Counted from the stretch's first letter, positions 7,153 through 16,043 are shown. The stretch: DNA of 64,000 nucleotides from RYN-111 sp046723735 (GCA_046723735.1 JBKOVB010000056.1:26285-90284); one strand, 5' to 3'. The notes: generated by a model not told the origin, from the sequence alone. Program-made: numbers and translations.

Positions 7153-8496
7153 TCAGCCCCCCGCCACGACCGCGGCGAGGCGCTGCGCCACCTGCTCGGC
7201 CCGTTCCTGCGTCGGGGCCTCGACCATGACGCGCACCAGCGGCTCGGTGCCCGAGGGCCGCAGCAGCACGCGTCCCTCGCCGCCGAACAGCTCCTCCTCG
7301 GAGGCCACGGCGGCCAGCACGTCGAGTGCCGTGGCGCGCTCACGCCCGGCGCGCACGTTGACGAGCACCTGAGGCAGCAGCGTCACGACGTCCGCGAGCT
7401 CGGCGACCGTCTTGCCGCTCTTCACGACGCGGTCCATGACCTGCAACGCGGTGAGCAGACCGTCCCCGGTCGTGGCGAAGTCGGCCAGCACGACGTGCCC
7501 GCTCTGCTCGCCGCCGAGGCGGTAGTCGTGGGCGCGCATCTCCTCCAGCACGTAGCGGTCCCCGACGGCGGTCGTCGCGACCCGGATGCCGGCGGCGCTC
7601 ATCGCCAGGTGCAGACCGAGGTTGCTCATGACGGTGGCGACGAGGACGTCGCTCGCGGGCAGGCCCGCCTCCTTGCGGGCCAGCGCCAGCAGGCCGAGCA
7701 CCTGGTCGCCGTTCAGGACGCGACCGGTGGCGTCGACCACGATGCAGCGGTCAGCGTCGCCGTCGTGCGCGATCCCGAGGTCGGCGCCACGGGCCACGAC
7801 CTCGGCAGCCAGGCTCGCCGGGTGGGTAGCGCCGCAGCCCTCGTTGATGAGGTCGCCGATGCCACCGCAGTGGATCGGGTGCACCGTGGCGCCGGCCTTC
7901 CGGTACACCTCTGGAGCGATCTCGCTGGCTGCACCCTCAGCAGCGTCCACCACCACGGTGAGGCCCTCGAGAGAGCCGACGGTGAGCAGCAACGCGTCGG
8001 TGTAGTCCACGACCGGCTGGGGCCAGGCGTAGACCCGGCCGAGGTGACGTCCGGTGACCCGCTCCCAGGGCGTCGCCATCGCGGCCTCGAGCTCGTCCTC
8101 GACAGCGTCGGGCAGCTTCAGACCGCCGTCTGCGAACAGCTTGAGGCCGTTGTCGGGCATGGGGTTGTGCGATGCCGTGATCATCAGGCCGAGCAGGGCG
8201 TGCGGGTCGCGAGCCGTGCGGTGGGCCACGACCGGCGTGGGCACGACGCCGAGAACGGTGACATCGCAACCGGCGCTCGTGAAGCCGGCGACCGCGGCGG
8301 CCTCCAGCATCTGCCCCGAGGGTCTGGTGTCACGACCGACGACCACCATCGGCCGCTCGAAGCCGTTTCCGGCGGCGCGTCGCTCGGCGACGAGGCGCGC
8401 TCCCGCCGTACCGGCGAGGCGCATCGCGAGCTCGGGGGTGAGGACGTCGCCGTTGGCGAGCCCACGAACCCCGTCGGTGCCGAACAGCCGAGCCAC
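7153..8496 (-). CDS. glmM: phosphoglucosamine mutase
   Basis: This 447-residue alpha-D-phosphohexomutase converts glucosamine 6-phosphate to glucosamine 1-phosphate for UDP-GlcNAc synthesis. The N-terminal ARLFGTDGVRGLAN is diagnostic of GlmM. The phosphoserine site is Ser109 in ITASHNP, the metal loop is DGDADR, and the C-terminal RPSGTEPLVRVM binds the substrate phosphate. I choose GTG 8496, which has GGAGG four bases upstream, rather than the in-frame TTG five codons earlier that precedes that Shine-Dalgarno sequence. It follows rplM-rpsI, a common actinobacterial arrangement, but a strong hairpin separates it from rpsI. Confidence 0.96.
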   Translation of the reverse strand: MARLFGTDGVRGLANGDVLTPELAMRLAGTAGARLVAERRAAGNGFERPMVVVGRDTRPSGQMLEAAAVAGFTSAGCDVTVLGVVPTPVVAHRTARDPHALLGLMITASHNPMPDNGLKLFADGGLKLPDAVEDELEAAMATPWERVTGRHLGRVYAWPQPVVDYTDALLLTVGSLEGLTVVVDAAEGAASEIAPEVYRKAGATVHPIHCGGIGDLINEGCGATHPASLAAEVVARGADLGIAHDGDADRCIVVDATGRVLNGDQVLGLLALARKEAGLPASDVLVATVMSNLGLHLAMSAAGIRVATTAVGDRYVLEEMRAHDYRLGGEQSGHVVLADFATTGDGLLTALQVMDRVVKSGKTVAELADVVTLLPQVLVNVRAGRERATALDVLAAVASEEELFGGEGRVLLRPSGTEPLVRVMVEAPTQERAEQVAQRLAAVVAGG

Positions 8497-8517
8497 AGAA
8501 CCTCCAGACAAAGCCGC

Positions 8518-8546
8518 GAGGCGGCCCCGCGCAGCGGGACCGCCTC
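8518..8546 (-). terminator. rplM-rpsI terminator hairpin
   Basis: GAGGCGG at 8518-8524 pairs with CCGCCTC at 8540-8546, with a further CCCGC/GCGGG stem inside and a 3-base loop. It lies 14 bases after the rpsI stop and about 20 bases before the glmM start, so some read-through into glmM is likely. Confidence 0.65.
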
Positions 8547-8560
8547 GACGGTAGGACGAG

Positions 8561-8946
<386 letters not shown>

Positions 8947-8950
<4 letters not shown>

Positions 8951-9390
8951 TGCGCAACCTGCGTGATCTCGAAGGGCACCGGCGACTGGGCCTGGTGCGG
9001 GTGGGTGGGGCCGGCGTAGACCTTCAGCTTGGACAGCATCTGACGGCCGAGGGTGTTGTGCGGCAGCATCCCCTTGACGGCCTTCTCGATGATCCGCTCG
9101 GGGCGGGTCGCGAGCACGTCGGCGTAGGAGACGCTCTTGAGGCCGCCGGGGTAGCCCGAGTGGCGGTGCACGCGCGACTGCTCGGCCTTGTTGCCCGTCA
9201 TCGCGATCTTGCCGGCGTTGATGACGACGACGAAGTCACCGGTGTCGAGGTGCGGCGCGTACGTCGGCTTGTGCTTGCCGCGCAGGAGCGTCGCCGCGTG
9301 GGTCGCGAGGCGGCCCAGCACGACGTCCGTCGCGTCGATGACGTGCCACTGACGGGTCACGTCAGCCGGCTTGGGCTGGTACGTACGCAC
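8947..9390 (-). CDS. rplM: 50S ribosomal protein L13
   Basis: L13 (147 residues) is an early-assembly 23S rRNA-binding protein. The core WHVIDATDVVLGRLATHAATLLRGK and the later GMLPHNTLGRQMLSKLKVYAG are typical. The start is GTG (GTG CGT ACG TAC). It is the first gene of the rplM-rpsI pair, with about 200 bases upstream that hold a candidate promoter. Confidence 0.97.
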
Positions 9391-9468
9391 GAGTTCTCTT
9401 CTCTCGACTAAGTCTCTGCCGGGCAGGGTTCAGCGGACGCGCCACACTGTCACCCACAGCAGCCGACA

Positions 9469-9498
9469 AGACTACCTGAGCCGCTCGTCGCCCTGCAA
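9469..9498 (-). promoter_or_regulatory. candidate rplM promoter
   Basis: On the minus strand TTGCAG (9498-9493) and TAGTCT (9474-9469) are separated by 18 bases, a reasonable fit to the vegetative sigma consensus. The hexamers lie about 80-110 bases upstream of the rplM GTG. Confidence 0.4.
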
Positions 9499-9538
9499 AG
9501 AGCGGGTACGGCGGTCAGCCCCGCACCTCGCCCCCACC

Positions 9539-9592
9539 GTGATCGTGGGAACGGTGCACCACTCCTGGGTGGTGCACCGAGCCCATGATCAT
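9539..9592. repeat. interspersed palindromic repeat, copy 1 (GTGATCGTGG family)
   Basis: The outer arms GTGATCGTGGG and CCCATGATCAT pair with two wobbles. The inner arms GGTGCACCAC (9553-9562) and GTGGTGCACC (9569-9578) pair perfectly around a 6-base loop. The same outline recurs at 63528-63581. Its edge supplies the stop codon (TGA, 9591-9589) of the GNAT gene. It may also serve as terminator for that gene. Confidence 0.75.
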
Positions 9593-10059
9593 GAAGGTCG
9601 GGGCAGCCGCATCCGGATCAGATCGCGGCCGTCGATGCCACCACCCGCCGTACGCCCGCCTGTCTCGACGAAGCCGAGCTTGGCGTAGGCCCGCCGAGCC
9701 CGGGCGTTGTCCTCGTGGACGTCGAGCTCGAGCCGGTCCGGCGCAGCCCAGGCTTCGAGCACCTCGAGCATCGCACCGAGGACGCCGTTCCCGCGGGCGG
9801 ACGGTCGGACGAAGACGCCGAACACCACCGGCGTACCAGCCTCGTCCCGGAAGGCTCCGCAGATCCCGACCGGTTCGTCGCGGTCGTGGGCGAGCACGCG
9901 CACCCCCGGGCGGGTCCCGCCCGACCGCCACTGCTCGTCGGTGAACAGGACCTCCTCCTCGTAGCGGCGCCCAAAGCCGATGGGGGTGTCCTGCAGCCCC
10001 TCGAGCCGCAGGTCGCGCCACACGCGCCAGTGGTCGGGTCCCATGACCTCAACGCGCAC
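9589..10059 (-). CDS. GNAT family N-acetyltransferase
   Basis: A 156-residue GNAT-fold protein. Motif A, the acetyl-CoA pyrophosphate loop, is VFVRPSARGNGVLGAML at about residues 84-100, and the C-terminal NARARRAYAKLGFVETG is the usual alpha4/beta region. The substrate cannot be read from sequence. The GTG at 10059 overlaps the ABC-F 3' end; ATG at 10044, just past the ABC-F stop, is an equally good start. It is probably co-transcribed with the ABC-F gene. The stop codon falls in a palindromic repeat. Confidence 0.85.
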   Translation of the reverse strand: MRVEVMGPDHWRVWRDLRLEGLQDTPIGFGRRYEEEVLFTDEQWRSGGTRPGVRVLAHDRDEPVGICGAFRDEAGTPVVFGVFVRPSARGNGVLGAMLEVLEAWAAPDRLELDVHEDNARARRAYAKLGFVETGGRTAGGGIDGRDLIRMRLPRPS

Positions 10060-11668
10060 GGACGACCCGCCCCTCGTCCCACACCGGCTCGGGCGCCTCG
10101 TACACCTGCCCGTCCTCCCCGAAGACCAGGAACCGGTCGAAGCCGCGCGCGAACCAGCGGTCGTGCGTCACCGCCAGCACTGTGCCCTCGAACCCTGCCA
10201 GGCCGTCCTCGAGCGCCTCGGCGGACGCGAGGTCGAGGTTGTCGGTCGGCTCGTCGAGGAGCAGCAGCGTGGCGCCGCCGAGCTCGAGCAGCAGCACCTG
10301 CAGCCGGGCTTGCTGGCCGCCGGACAGCGACTCGAAGCGCTGGTCGGCCTGCCCGCTCAGCTCGTAGCGGCGCAGCACCCCGATCGCGGCGCCCCTGTCG
10401 AGGCCGCGCCGGTCACCGTCGCCGCGGTGCAGGATCTCCACAAGCGTCCGGCCGTGCAGCTCCGGCTGGTCGTGGGTCTGCGCGAACCAGCCGGCCACGA
10501 CCCTCGCGCCCAACCGGAAGACCCCCGTGTGCCGCACCTCCTGGCCGGCCAGCAGCCGCAGGAAGTGCGACTTGCCCGACCCGTTCGAGCCCAGGACGGC
10601 CACCCGCTCGCCGTAGAACACCTCCAGGTCGAACGGCTGCATCAGCCCGGTGAGCTCGAGCTGCTCGCAGGTCACCGCCCGCACACCGGTACGGCCGCCT
10701 CGCAGCCGCATCGTCACCTTCTGGTCCACCACCTGCTCCGGCGGCGGCCCCTCGGCCTCGAACCGCTCCAGCCGGGTCTGCATGGCGCGGTACCGCGAGG
10801 CCATGTCCGGGCTGATCTTCGCCTGCTCGCGCAGGGTGAGCACGAGCTGTCGCAGCCGGGCGCGCTCCTCCTCCCAGCGCTTGTGCAGCTCCTCGAGCCG
10901 CTCGCGCCGGGCCTGGCGGGCGTCGTGGTAGGTCGCGAACCCACCGCCGTGCACCCACGTCCCGTGCGCCTCGACGGTGACGACCCGGGTCGCCACGTTG
11001 TTCAACAGCTCGCGGTCGTGGCTGACCAGCAACACGGTCTTGGGCGACTCCGCGAGCGCCGCCTCCAGCCAGCGCTTGCCCGGCACGTCGAGGTAGTTGT
11101 CGGGCTCGTCGAGCAGCAGCACCTGGTCGGGGCCACGCAGCAGCGCCTCGAGCGCGAGCCGCTTCTGCTCGCCGCCCGACAGCGTGCTCACCTTGCGGTA
11201 CAGGCACTTCTCGTACGCCGTGCCGAGCGCCGCCATGGTGCAGACGTCCCAGACCACCTCGGCCTCGTACCCGCCCGCGTCGCCCCAGTCGGCGAGCGCC
11301 TGGGCGTAGCGCAGCTGGGTCTTCTCCTCGTCGCGCTCCATCATCGCCAGCTCGGCCGCCTCCAGCGCCCGGCCGGCGTCGCGGACCACCGGGGCGCTCA
11401 GATCCAGCAGCAGGTCGCGCACCTCGGTGTCGTCCCGGATCGACCCGATGAACTGGCGCATCACGCCCAGGCCGCCGGCGCGCGCCACCGCGCCAGACGT
11501 CGGCGCCAGATCACCCGCGACGATCCTCAGCAATGTGGTCTTGCCGGTGCCGTTGGCGCCCACCAGCGCGGTCTTGCTGCCCTCGCCGACCCGGAAGCTC
11601 GCGTCGGCGAAGAGCACCCGCCCGTCGGGGAGCACGTACGAGAGGCTTTGCGCGTCGACGTACCCCAT
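10049..11668 (-). CDS. ABC-F family ATPase (ribosome-associated)
   Basis: A 539-residue soluble protein with two ABC cassettes and no membrane domain, the ABC-F layout of translation factors that act at the ribosomal E site. Cassette 1 has Walker A GANGTGKT (residues 37-44) and LSGGEQKRLALEALL. Cassette 2 has GSNGSGKSH and LSGGQQARLQVLLLELGG with LLLLDEPTDNLD. A charged linker (ERLEELHKRWEEERARLRQL) joins them. The start is ATG 11668 (MGYVDAQSLSYVLPDG); another ATG lies three codons upstream. Whether it is a housekeeping or antibiotic-protection member cannot be told here. Confidence 0.92.
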   Translation of the reverse strand: MGYVDAQSLSYVLPDGRVLFADASFRVGEGSKTALVGANGTGKTTLLRIVAGDLAPTSGAVARAGGLGVMRQFIGSIRDDTEVRDLLLDLSAPVVRDAGRALEAAELAMMERDEEKTQLRYAQALADWGDAGGYEAEVVWDVCTMAALGTAYEKCLYRKVSTLSGGEQKRLALEALLRGPDQVLLLDEPDNYLDVPGKRWLEAALAESPKTVLLVSHDRELLNNVATRVVTVEAHGTWVHGGGFATYHDARQARRERLEELHKRWEEERARLRQLVLTLREQAKISPDMASRYRAMQTRLERFEAEGPPPEQVVDQKVTMRLRGGRTGVRAVTCEQLELTGLMQPFDLEVFYGERVAVLGSNGSGKSHFLRLLAGQEVRHTGVFRLGARVVAGWFAQTHDQPELHGRTLVEILHRGDGDRRGLDRGAAIGVLRRYELSGQADQRFESLSGGQQARLQVLLLELGGATLLLLDEPTDNLDLASAEALEDGLAGFEGTVLAVTHDRWFARGFDRFLVFGEDGQVYEAPEPVWDEGRVVRAR

Positions 11669-11709
11669 GGCGTCCATCGTCGCGCACCAGCGCCACCGCT
11701 TTGCGCCGT

Positions 11710-12507
11710 TCAGCAGCGCAGGTTGCGGGTCACCTGCTGACGGCTCAGGAGCTCCTGGTCCGGCGGGTACTCCACCGCGACCAGCGTCAGCCCGTACGCC
11801 GGGGCCACCGCCACCTCGGAGGCTCGGGCGCCCAGGGTCAGCAACGAGGCCGGCCAGTCGGCGGCCCGCCGCCCCTCGCCGACCGCGAGCAGCGCCCCGA
11901 CGAGCGAGCGCACCATGGAGTGGCAGAACGCGTCCGCCTGGACAGTCGCGACGAGGACGCCCTCGGGGTCGCGCGCCCACTCCAGCCGCAGCAGGGTGCG
12001 GACGGTCGTCGCGCCCTCGCGGCGCCTGCAGAAGGCGGCGAAGTCGTGCAGTCCGAGCAGCTGCCGTGAGGCCTCCTGCAGGGCAGCCAGGTCGAGAGGA
12101 CGCGGCCAGGCGAGGGTGTCCCGCCGTCGTACCGGGTCGACGTGCTCCGGCCCGTCGGCGACGCGGTAGCGGTACGTGCGAGAGACGCCGGAGAAGCGGG
12201 CATCGAAGCCCACGGGGGCCCGCGCGACGCGGTGCACGCGCACGTCCAGCGGCAGCAGGCCGTTGAGGCGGCGCAGCAGCAGCGGGTCGCCGGCGAGGTC
12301 GTCCGGGACGTCGACGTGCGCCACCTGGCCGGTGGCGTGGACCCCGGCGTCGGTGCGGCCCGCCACCGTGACGCGCGGCAGGTCGTCGCGGCGGGCGAGC
12401 GTAGCGAGTGCCTTCTCCAGCTCCCCCTGAACTGTCCGCTGGTCGTGCTGGAAGGCCCACCCTGCGAAGTCGGTGCCGTCGTAGCCGAGGTCGAGGCGCA
12501 CCCGCAC
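11710..12507 (-). CDS. truA: tRNA pseudouridine(38-40) synthase
   Basis: TruA (265 residues) isomerizes uridines 38-40 in the tRNA anticodon arm. The catalytic Asp53 is in VAGRTDAGVHATGQVAH, and the N-terminal LDLGYDGTDFAGWAFQ is typical. The start is GTG 12507. It follows rplQ, the common actinobacterial position at the end of the alpha operon, but a strong hairpin lies between the two genes, so it probably depends on read-through or its own weak promoter. Confidence 0.95.
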   Translation of the reverse strand: MRVRLDLGYDGTDFAGWAFQHDQRTVQGELEKALATLARRDDLPRVTVAGRTDAGVHATGQVAHVDVPDDLAGDPLLLRRLNGLLPLDVRVHRVARAPVGFDARFSGVSRTYRYRVADGPEHVDPVRRRDTLAWPRPLDLAALQEASRQLLGLHDFAAFCRRREGATTVRTLLRLEWARDPEGVLVATVQADAFCHSMVRSLVGALLAVGEGRRAADWPASLLTLGARASEVAVAPAYGLTLVAVEYPPDQELLSRQQVTRNLRC

Positions 12508-12553
12508 GGTGCCGGGCGGCGGCCCGGCCGCGGCAGCGCGGTCCGCGGACGTG

Positions 12554-12590
12554 CCGAGGCCGGCCTCCCCGTCGGGAAGGCCGGCCTCGG
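12554..12590 (-). terminator. alpha operon terminator after rplQ
   Basis: A perfect 13-base stem (CCGAGGCCGGCCT at 12554-12566, its complement at 12578-12590) with an 11-base loop lies 12 bases after the rplQ stop. It is one of the strongest hairpins in the window. Confidence 0.8.
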
Positions 12591-12602
12591 TGGCGTTCTT
12601 GG

Positions 12603-13253
12603 TTACTTCTCGCCCTCGGTCTCGGGCGTCTCCTCAGCGGCCTCGGCGAGCAGGTCGCCCTGCACCGGCTCCTCGCCGGCCTCGGGAGCCGCCTCCTCGG
12701 CCGCAGCCTCCTGGACGGCTTCGGGGGCCTCGGGCGTCTCGGCCTCCGCAGCCTCAGCCGCGACCGCAGCCGCGGTAGGCGACTCGGCGGCCAGCTCTTC
12801 CGCGGCCTCCTTGGTCGCGCCGGTCGGGGCCTTCCTCTCGGCGAACTGCGTGCCGCGAGCGCGCTCGGCCTCGCCGACCGCCTGCTGGGCAACGGTCAGC
12901 GCCTCGACGAGCTCGATGATCGCCATGGGCGCGTTGTCGCCCTTGCGGTTGCCGATCTTCAGGATGCGCGTGTAGCCACCGGGACGGTTGGCGTAGCGGG
13001 GGCCGATCTCGTCGAAGAGCGTGTGCACGACGCCCTTGTCGCGGATGACCTTGAGCACCTGCCGGCGGGCGTGCAGGTCGCCCCGCTTGCCGAAGGTGAT
13101 CAGCTTCTCGACGTACGGCCGCAGGCGCTTGGCCTTGGTCTCCGTGGTCGTGATCCGGCCGTGCTCGAGCAGGGCGGTCGCGAGGTTCGCCAGCATGAGG
13201 CGCTCGTGCGCCGGACCGCCGCCGAGACGGGGACCCTTGGTGGGCGTGGGCAT
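12603..13253 (-). CDS. rplQ: 50S ribosomal protein L17 with long acidic tail
   Basis: L17 core (residues 1 to about 120, MPTPTKGPRLGGGPAHERLML onward) is followed by a tail of roughly 95 residues rich in Ala, Glu and Pro, ending ETPETEGEK. Standard L17 is about 120 residues; such tails occur in other actinobacteria and are probably disordered. It is the last ribosomal gene of the rpsM-rpsK-rpsD-rpoA-rplQ run. Confidence 0.96.
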   Translation of the reverse strand: MPTPTKGPRLGGGPAHERLMLANLATALLEHGRITTTETKAKRLRPYVEKLITFGKRGDLHARRQVLKVIRDKGVVHTLFDEIGPRYANRPGGYTRILKIGNRKGDNAPMAIIELVEALTVAQQAVGEAERARGTQFAERKAPTGATKEAAEELAAESPTAAAVAAEAAEAETPEAPEAVQEAAAEEAAPEAGEEPVQGDLLAEAAEETPETEGEK

Positions 13254-13322
13254 TGCTTCTCCGATCAGGAGCGGGAGCGTCGTGCTCCGTGGGGGCGCCG
13301 CGGCGGTCGCCGGGGCCCAGAG

Positions 13323-13353
13323 CCCGGTACGGCGGTCAGCCCGCCGTACCGGG
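13323..13353 (-). terminator. perfect hairpin between rpoA and rplQ
   Basis: CCCGGTACGGCGG (13323-13335) pairs perfectly with CCGCCGTACCGGG (13341-13353) around a 5-base loop, 11 bases after the rpoA stop. Because rplQ follows, it is more likely a partial terminator or an mRNA-processing or stability element than an operon end. It shares its arm with hairpins after tuf and rpoB. Confidence 0.6.
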
Positions 13354-13364
13354 GTGGTGCACGT

Positions 13365-14414
13365 CTAGAGCTGCTCGTCCTCGGCCCAGCCGCGGCCTTC
13401 GTCCTCGGGCGTGTCGGAGAACGTCACGAAGTCGTCCGCGCCGTAGCTCGCGACCACCGCGGACGGGTCGAACCCGGGCGGGCTGTCCTTGAGGCCGAGG
13501 CCCATCTGGGCCAGCTTGACCTTGACCTCGTCGATCGACTTGCTGCCGAAGTTGCGGATGTCCAGCAGGTCCGCCTCCGACCTCGAGACGAGCTCGCCGA
13601 CGGTGTGGATGCCCTCGCGCTTGAGGCAGTTGTAGGAGCGGACGGTGAGGTCCATCTCCTCGATCGGCAGCGCCAGGTCGGCGGCCAGAGCGGCGTCCGT
13701 CGGCGACGGGCCGATGTCGATGCCCTCGGCCTCCTCGTTGAGCTCCTGCGCGAGGCCGAACAGGCCGACGAGCGTCTTGCCGGCGCTCGCGACCGCGTCG
13801 CGCGGGCTCATCGAGTTCTTGGTCTCGACGTCCAGCACGAGCTTGTCGAAGTCGGTGCGCTGCTCGACACGGGTGGCCTCGACCTTGTAGGTCACCTTCA
13901 GGACCGGGCTGTAGATCGAGTCGACCGGGATGCGGCCGATCTCCTGGCCGACCTGCTTGTTCTGCACGGCCGAGACGTAGCCGCGGCCCCGCTCGACGGT
14001 GAGCTCGATCTCGAGCCGGCCCTTGCCGTTGAGCGTGGCGATGTGCAGGTCAGGGTTGTGCACCTCCACACCGGCCGGCGGTGCGATGTCGGCGGCCGTG
14101 ACCTCACCCGGGCCCTGCTTGCGCAGGTACATGACCACGGGCTCGTCGCTCTCCGAGGAGACGACCAGCTCCTTGAGGTTGAGGATGAGGTCGGTGACGT
14201 CCTCCTTCACCCCCGGGACGGTGGTGAACTCGTGCAGGACGCCGTCGATGCGGATCGAGGTGACCGCAGCGCCGGGGATGGAGCTGAGCAGGGTCCGGCG
14301 CAGCGAGTTGCCGAGGGTGTAGCCGAAGCCGGGCTCGAGCGGCTCGAGGACGAACCGCGAGCGGCGCTCGTTGACGACCTCTTCGGTCAGGGTCGGGCGC
14401 TGTGCGATGAGCAC
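13365..14414 (-). CDS. rpoA: DNA-directed RNA polymerase subunit alpha
   Basis: Alpha (349 residues) nucleates RNA polymerase assembly and contacts promoter UP elements and activators. The N-terminal dimerization domain begins LIAQRPTLTEEVVNERRSRF. The C-terminal DNA-binding domain contains LTVRSYNCLKREGIHTVGEL and LLDIRNFGSKSIDEVK, followed by an acidic tail (DTPEDEGRGWAEDEQL). I place the start at GTG 14414, preceded by GGAAGGA, where the conserved N-terminus begins; an in-frame start 25 codons upstream adds unconserved sequence. Confidence 0.97.
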   Translation of the reverse strand: MLIAQRPTLTEEVVNERRSRFVLEPLEPGFGYTLGNSLRRTLLSSIPGAAVTSIRIDGVLHEFTTVPGVKEDVTDLILNLKELVVSSESDEPVVMYLRKQGPGEVTAADIAPPAGVEVHNPDLHIATLNGKGRLEIELTVERGRGYVSAVQNKQVGQEIGRIPVDSIYSPVLKVTYKVEATRVEQRTDFDKLVLDVETKNSMSPRDAVASAGKTLVGLFGLAQELNEEAEGIDIGPSPTDAALAADLALPIEEMDLTVRSYNCLKREGIHTVGELVSRSEADLLDIRNFGSKSIDEVKVKLAQMGLGLKDSPPGFDPSAVVASYGADDFVTFSDTPEDEGRGWAEDEQL

Positions 14415-14549
14415 GCTGTGTCCTTCCGGGACGTTCCGCGACGTCCGCCATATGACGTCACGTGGTGTGCGAGGGGTGGCGAGGCCCACGCAGTGGGGAA
14501 CGTGCGGCTCCCGGGCCGGCGGCGGCGAACCCCCGCCGGCCCCCGAGCC

Positions 14550-15176
14550 TTACTTCGAGTAGAGCTCGACGATCAGCTGCTCCTGCACCGGCGTGTCGAT
14601 GACCTGCCGGGTCGGGAGGTTGTGCACGAGGACGCGCATCTGGGAGGAGATGACCTCCATCCACGGGGGCGTCCCCCGGTCGCCGGCGGTCTCGCGGGCG
14701 ATGACGTACGGCGTGAGGTCGCGGCTCTTGGGCCGGATCTCGACGATGTCGTTCGCGCTCACCCGGTACGACGGGATGTCGACCTTCTTGCCGTTGACGA
14801 GGACGTGACCGTGCCGCACCGCCTGGCGGGCGTGGTCGCGCGACGTCGTGAAGCCTGCGCGGTAGATCACGTTGTCGAGCCGGCTCTCGAGGATGACGAG
14901 CAAGTTCTCACCGGTCTTGCCGGACTTCTTGTTCGCCTCCTCGTAGTAGCCGCGGAACTGCTTCTCGAGCACGCCGTAGATCCGCGCGCACTTCTGCTTT
15001 TCGCGCTTTTGCAGCAGGTACTCGGAGTCCTTCGTCCGACCACGGCCGTGCTCACCCGGCGGGTAGGGACGGATCTCGATCGGGCACTTCGGGGACTCGC
15101 ACTTGCTGCCCTTGAGGAACAGCTTCATCTTCTCGCGGCGGCAGCGCTTGCAGTCCGCACCGGTGTAACGGGCCAT
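14550..15176 (-). CDS. rpsD: 30S ribosomal protein S4 (zinc-binding form)
   Basis: S4 (208 residues) is a primary 16S rRNA-binding assembly protein. The N-terminus carries the zinc cluster Cys9, Cys12, Cys26 and Cys31 (CKRC, then CESPKC). The S4 RNA-binding domain follows (RLDNVIYRAGF, VRHGHVLVNGKKVDIPSYRV). In many bacteria S4 represses its own operon; no leader was recognized here. It sits between rpsK and rpoA with a 135-base gap to rpoA. Confidence 0.97.
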   Translation of the reverse strand: MARYTGADCKRCRREKMKLFLKGSKCESPKCPIEIRPYPPGEHGRGRTKDSEYLLQKREKQKCARIYGVLEKQFRGYYEEANKKSGKTGENLLVILESRLDNVIYRAGFTTSRDHARQAVRHGHVLVNGKKVDIPSYRVSANDIVEIRPKSRDLTPYVIARETAGDRGTPPWMEVISSQMRVLVHNLPTRQVIDTPVQEQLIVELYSK

Positions 15177-15194
15177 GTTCAGGAGCTCCTGGTG

Positions 15195-15605
15195 TCAGAC
15201 TCGACGCCGCTTGGGCGGGCGGCAGCCGTTGTGGGGAACGGGGGTCACGTCGCTGATCGAACCGACCTCGAGACCGGCAGCCTGCAGCGAGCGGATCGCC
15301 GTCTCCCGACCCGAGCCCGGGCCCTTGACGAAGACGTCGACCTTCTTCATGCCGTGCTCCTGCGCCTTGCGAGCCGCGTTCTCGGCGGCCATCTGGGCGG
15401 CGAACGGCGTGGACTTGCGGGACCCCTTGAAGCCGACGTGGCCGGCGGAGGCCCAGCTGATCACGTTCCCGGACGGGTCCGTGATCGACACGATGGTGTT
15501 GTTGAACGTCGACTTGATGTGGGCGTGCCCGTGGGCGACGTTCTTCTTCTCCTTGCGGCGGACCTTCTTCACGCCGCCGGGGGCGGTACGAGACTTGGGA
15601 GGCAT
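15195..15605 (-). CDS. rpsK: 30S ribosomal protein S11
   Basis: S11 (136 residues) sits on the platform of the small subunit beside the Shine-Dalgarno helix. NVAHGHAHIKSTFNNTIVSI and the Arg-rich C-terminus PHNGCRPPKRRRV are characteristic. It lies 10 bases after rpsM and 18 bases before rpsD. Confidence 0.97.
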   Translation of the reverse strand: MPPKSRTAPGGVKKVRRKEKKNVAHGHAHIKSTFNNTIVSITDPSGNVISWASAGHVGFKGSRKSTPFAAQMAAENAARKAQEHGMKKVDVFVKGPGSGRETAIRSLQAAGLEVGSISDVTPVPHNGCRPPKRRRV

Positions 15606-15615
15606 CGGCGTACTC

Positions 15616-15993
15616 CTACTTCTTCGGCTTCTTCTTGCCGGCGACGGTCTTCTTGGGGCCCTTGCGAGTACGCGCGTTGGTGTGCGTGCGCTGGCCGTGG
15701 ACAGGAAGACCGCGGCGGTGCCGAAGACCCTGGTAGCAGCCGATCTCGATCTTGCGGCGGATGTCGGCGGCCACCTCGCGGCGGAGGTCGCCCTCGACCT
15801 TGTAGTTGGCGTCGATCCAGTCCCGGAGCTTGACGAGGTCCTCTTCGGCGAGGTCCTTGACCCGGACGTCGGGCGAGACGCCGGTCTCCTTCAGGGTCTG
15901 CTGTGCGCGGGTACGGCCGATGCCGTAGATGTAGGTGAGCGCGATCTCCAGCCGCTTCTCGCGGGGGAGGTCGACGCCTGCAAGGCGTGCCAT
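15616..15993 (-). CDS. rpsM: 30S ribosomal protein S13
   Basis: S13 (125 residues) forms intersubunit bridge B1a/b at the head of the 30S subunit. MARLAGVDLPREKR, the helix-hairpin-helix YIYGIGRTRAQQTL, and RGLPVHGQRTHTNARTRKGP are typical, with a Lys-rich end. It is separated from rpmJ by 144 bases that contain two tandem hairpins. Confidence 0.97.
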   Translation of the reverse strand: MARLAGVDLPREKRLEIALTYIYGIGRTRAQQTLKETGVSPDVRVKDLAEEDLVKLRDWIDANYKVEGDLRREVAADIRRKIEIGCYQGLRHRRGLPVHGQRTHTNARTRKGPKKTVAGKKKPKK

Positions 15994-16043
15994 CGGGCGG
16001 GTCGTGCCTTCCTTGTCGGCGGAGGTCCCTAGGCCCGTCCCGT

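Noticed and set aside
10049..12892. One continuous 947-codon minus-strand frame covering ABC-F, truA and part of rplQ
   Set aside because: Only the last 539 codons are the ABC-F protein. The upstream part is Arg/Pro-rich and overlaps truA and rplQ in another frame, so it is not a fusion.
13365..14489. Longer rpoA start 25 codons upstream
   Set aside because: The added residues are not conserved, and the GTG at 14414 has a proper Shine-Dalgarno and the family N-terminus.
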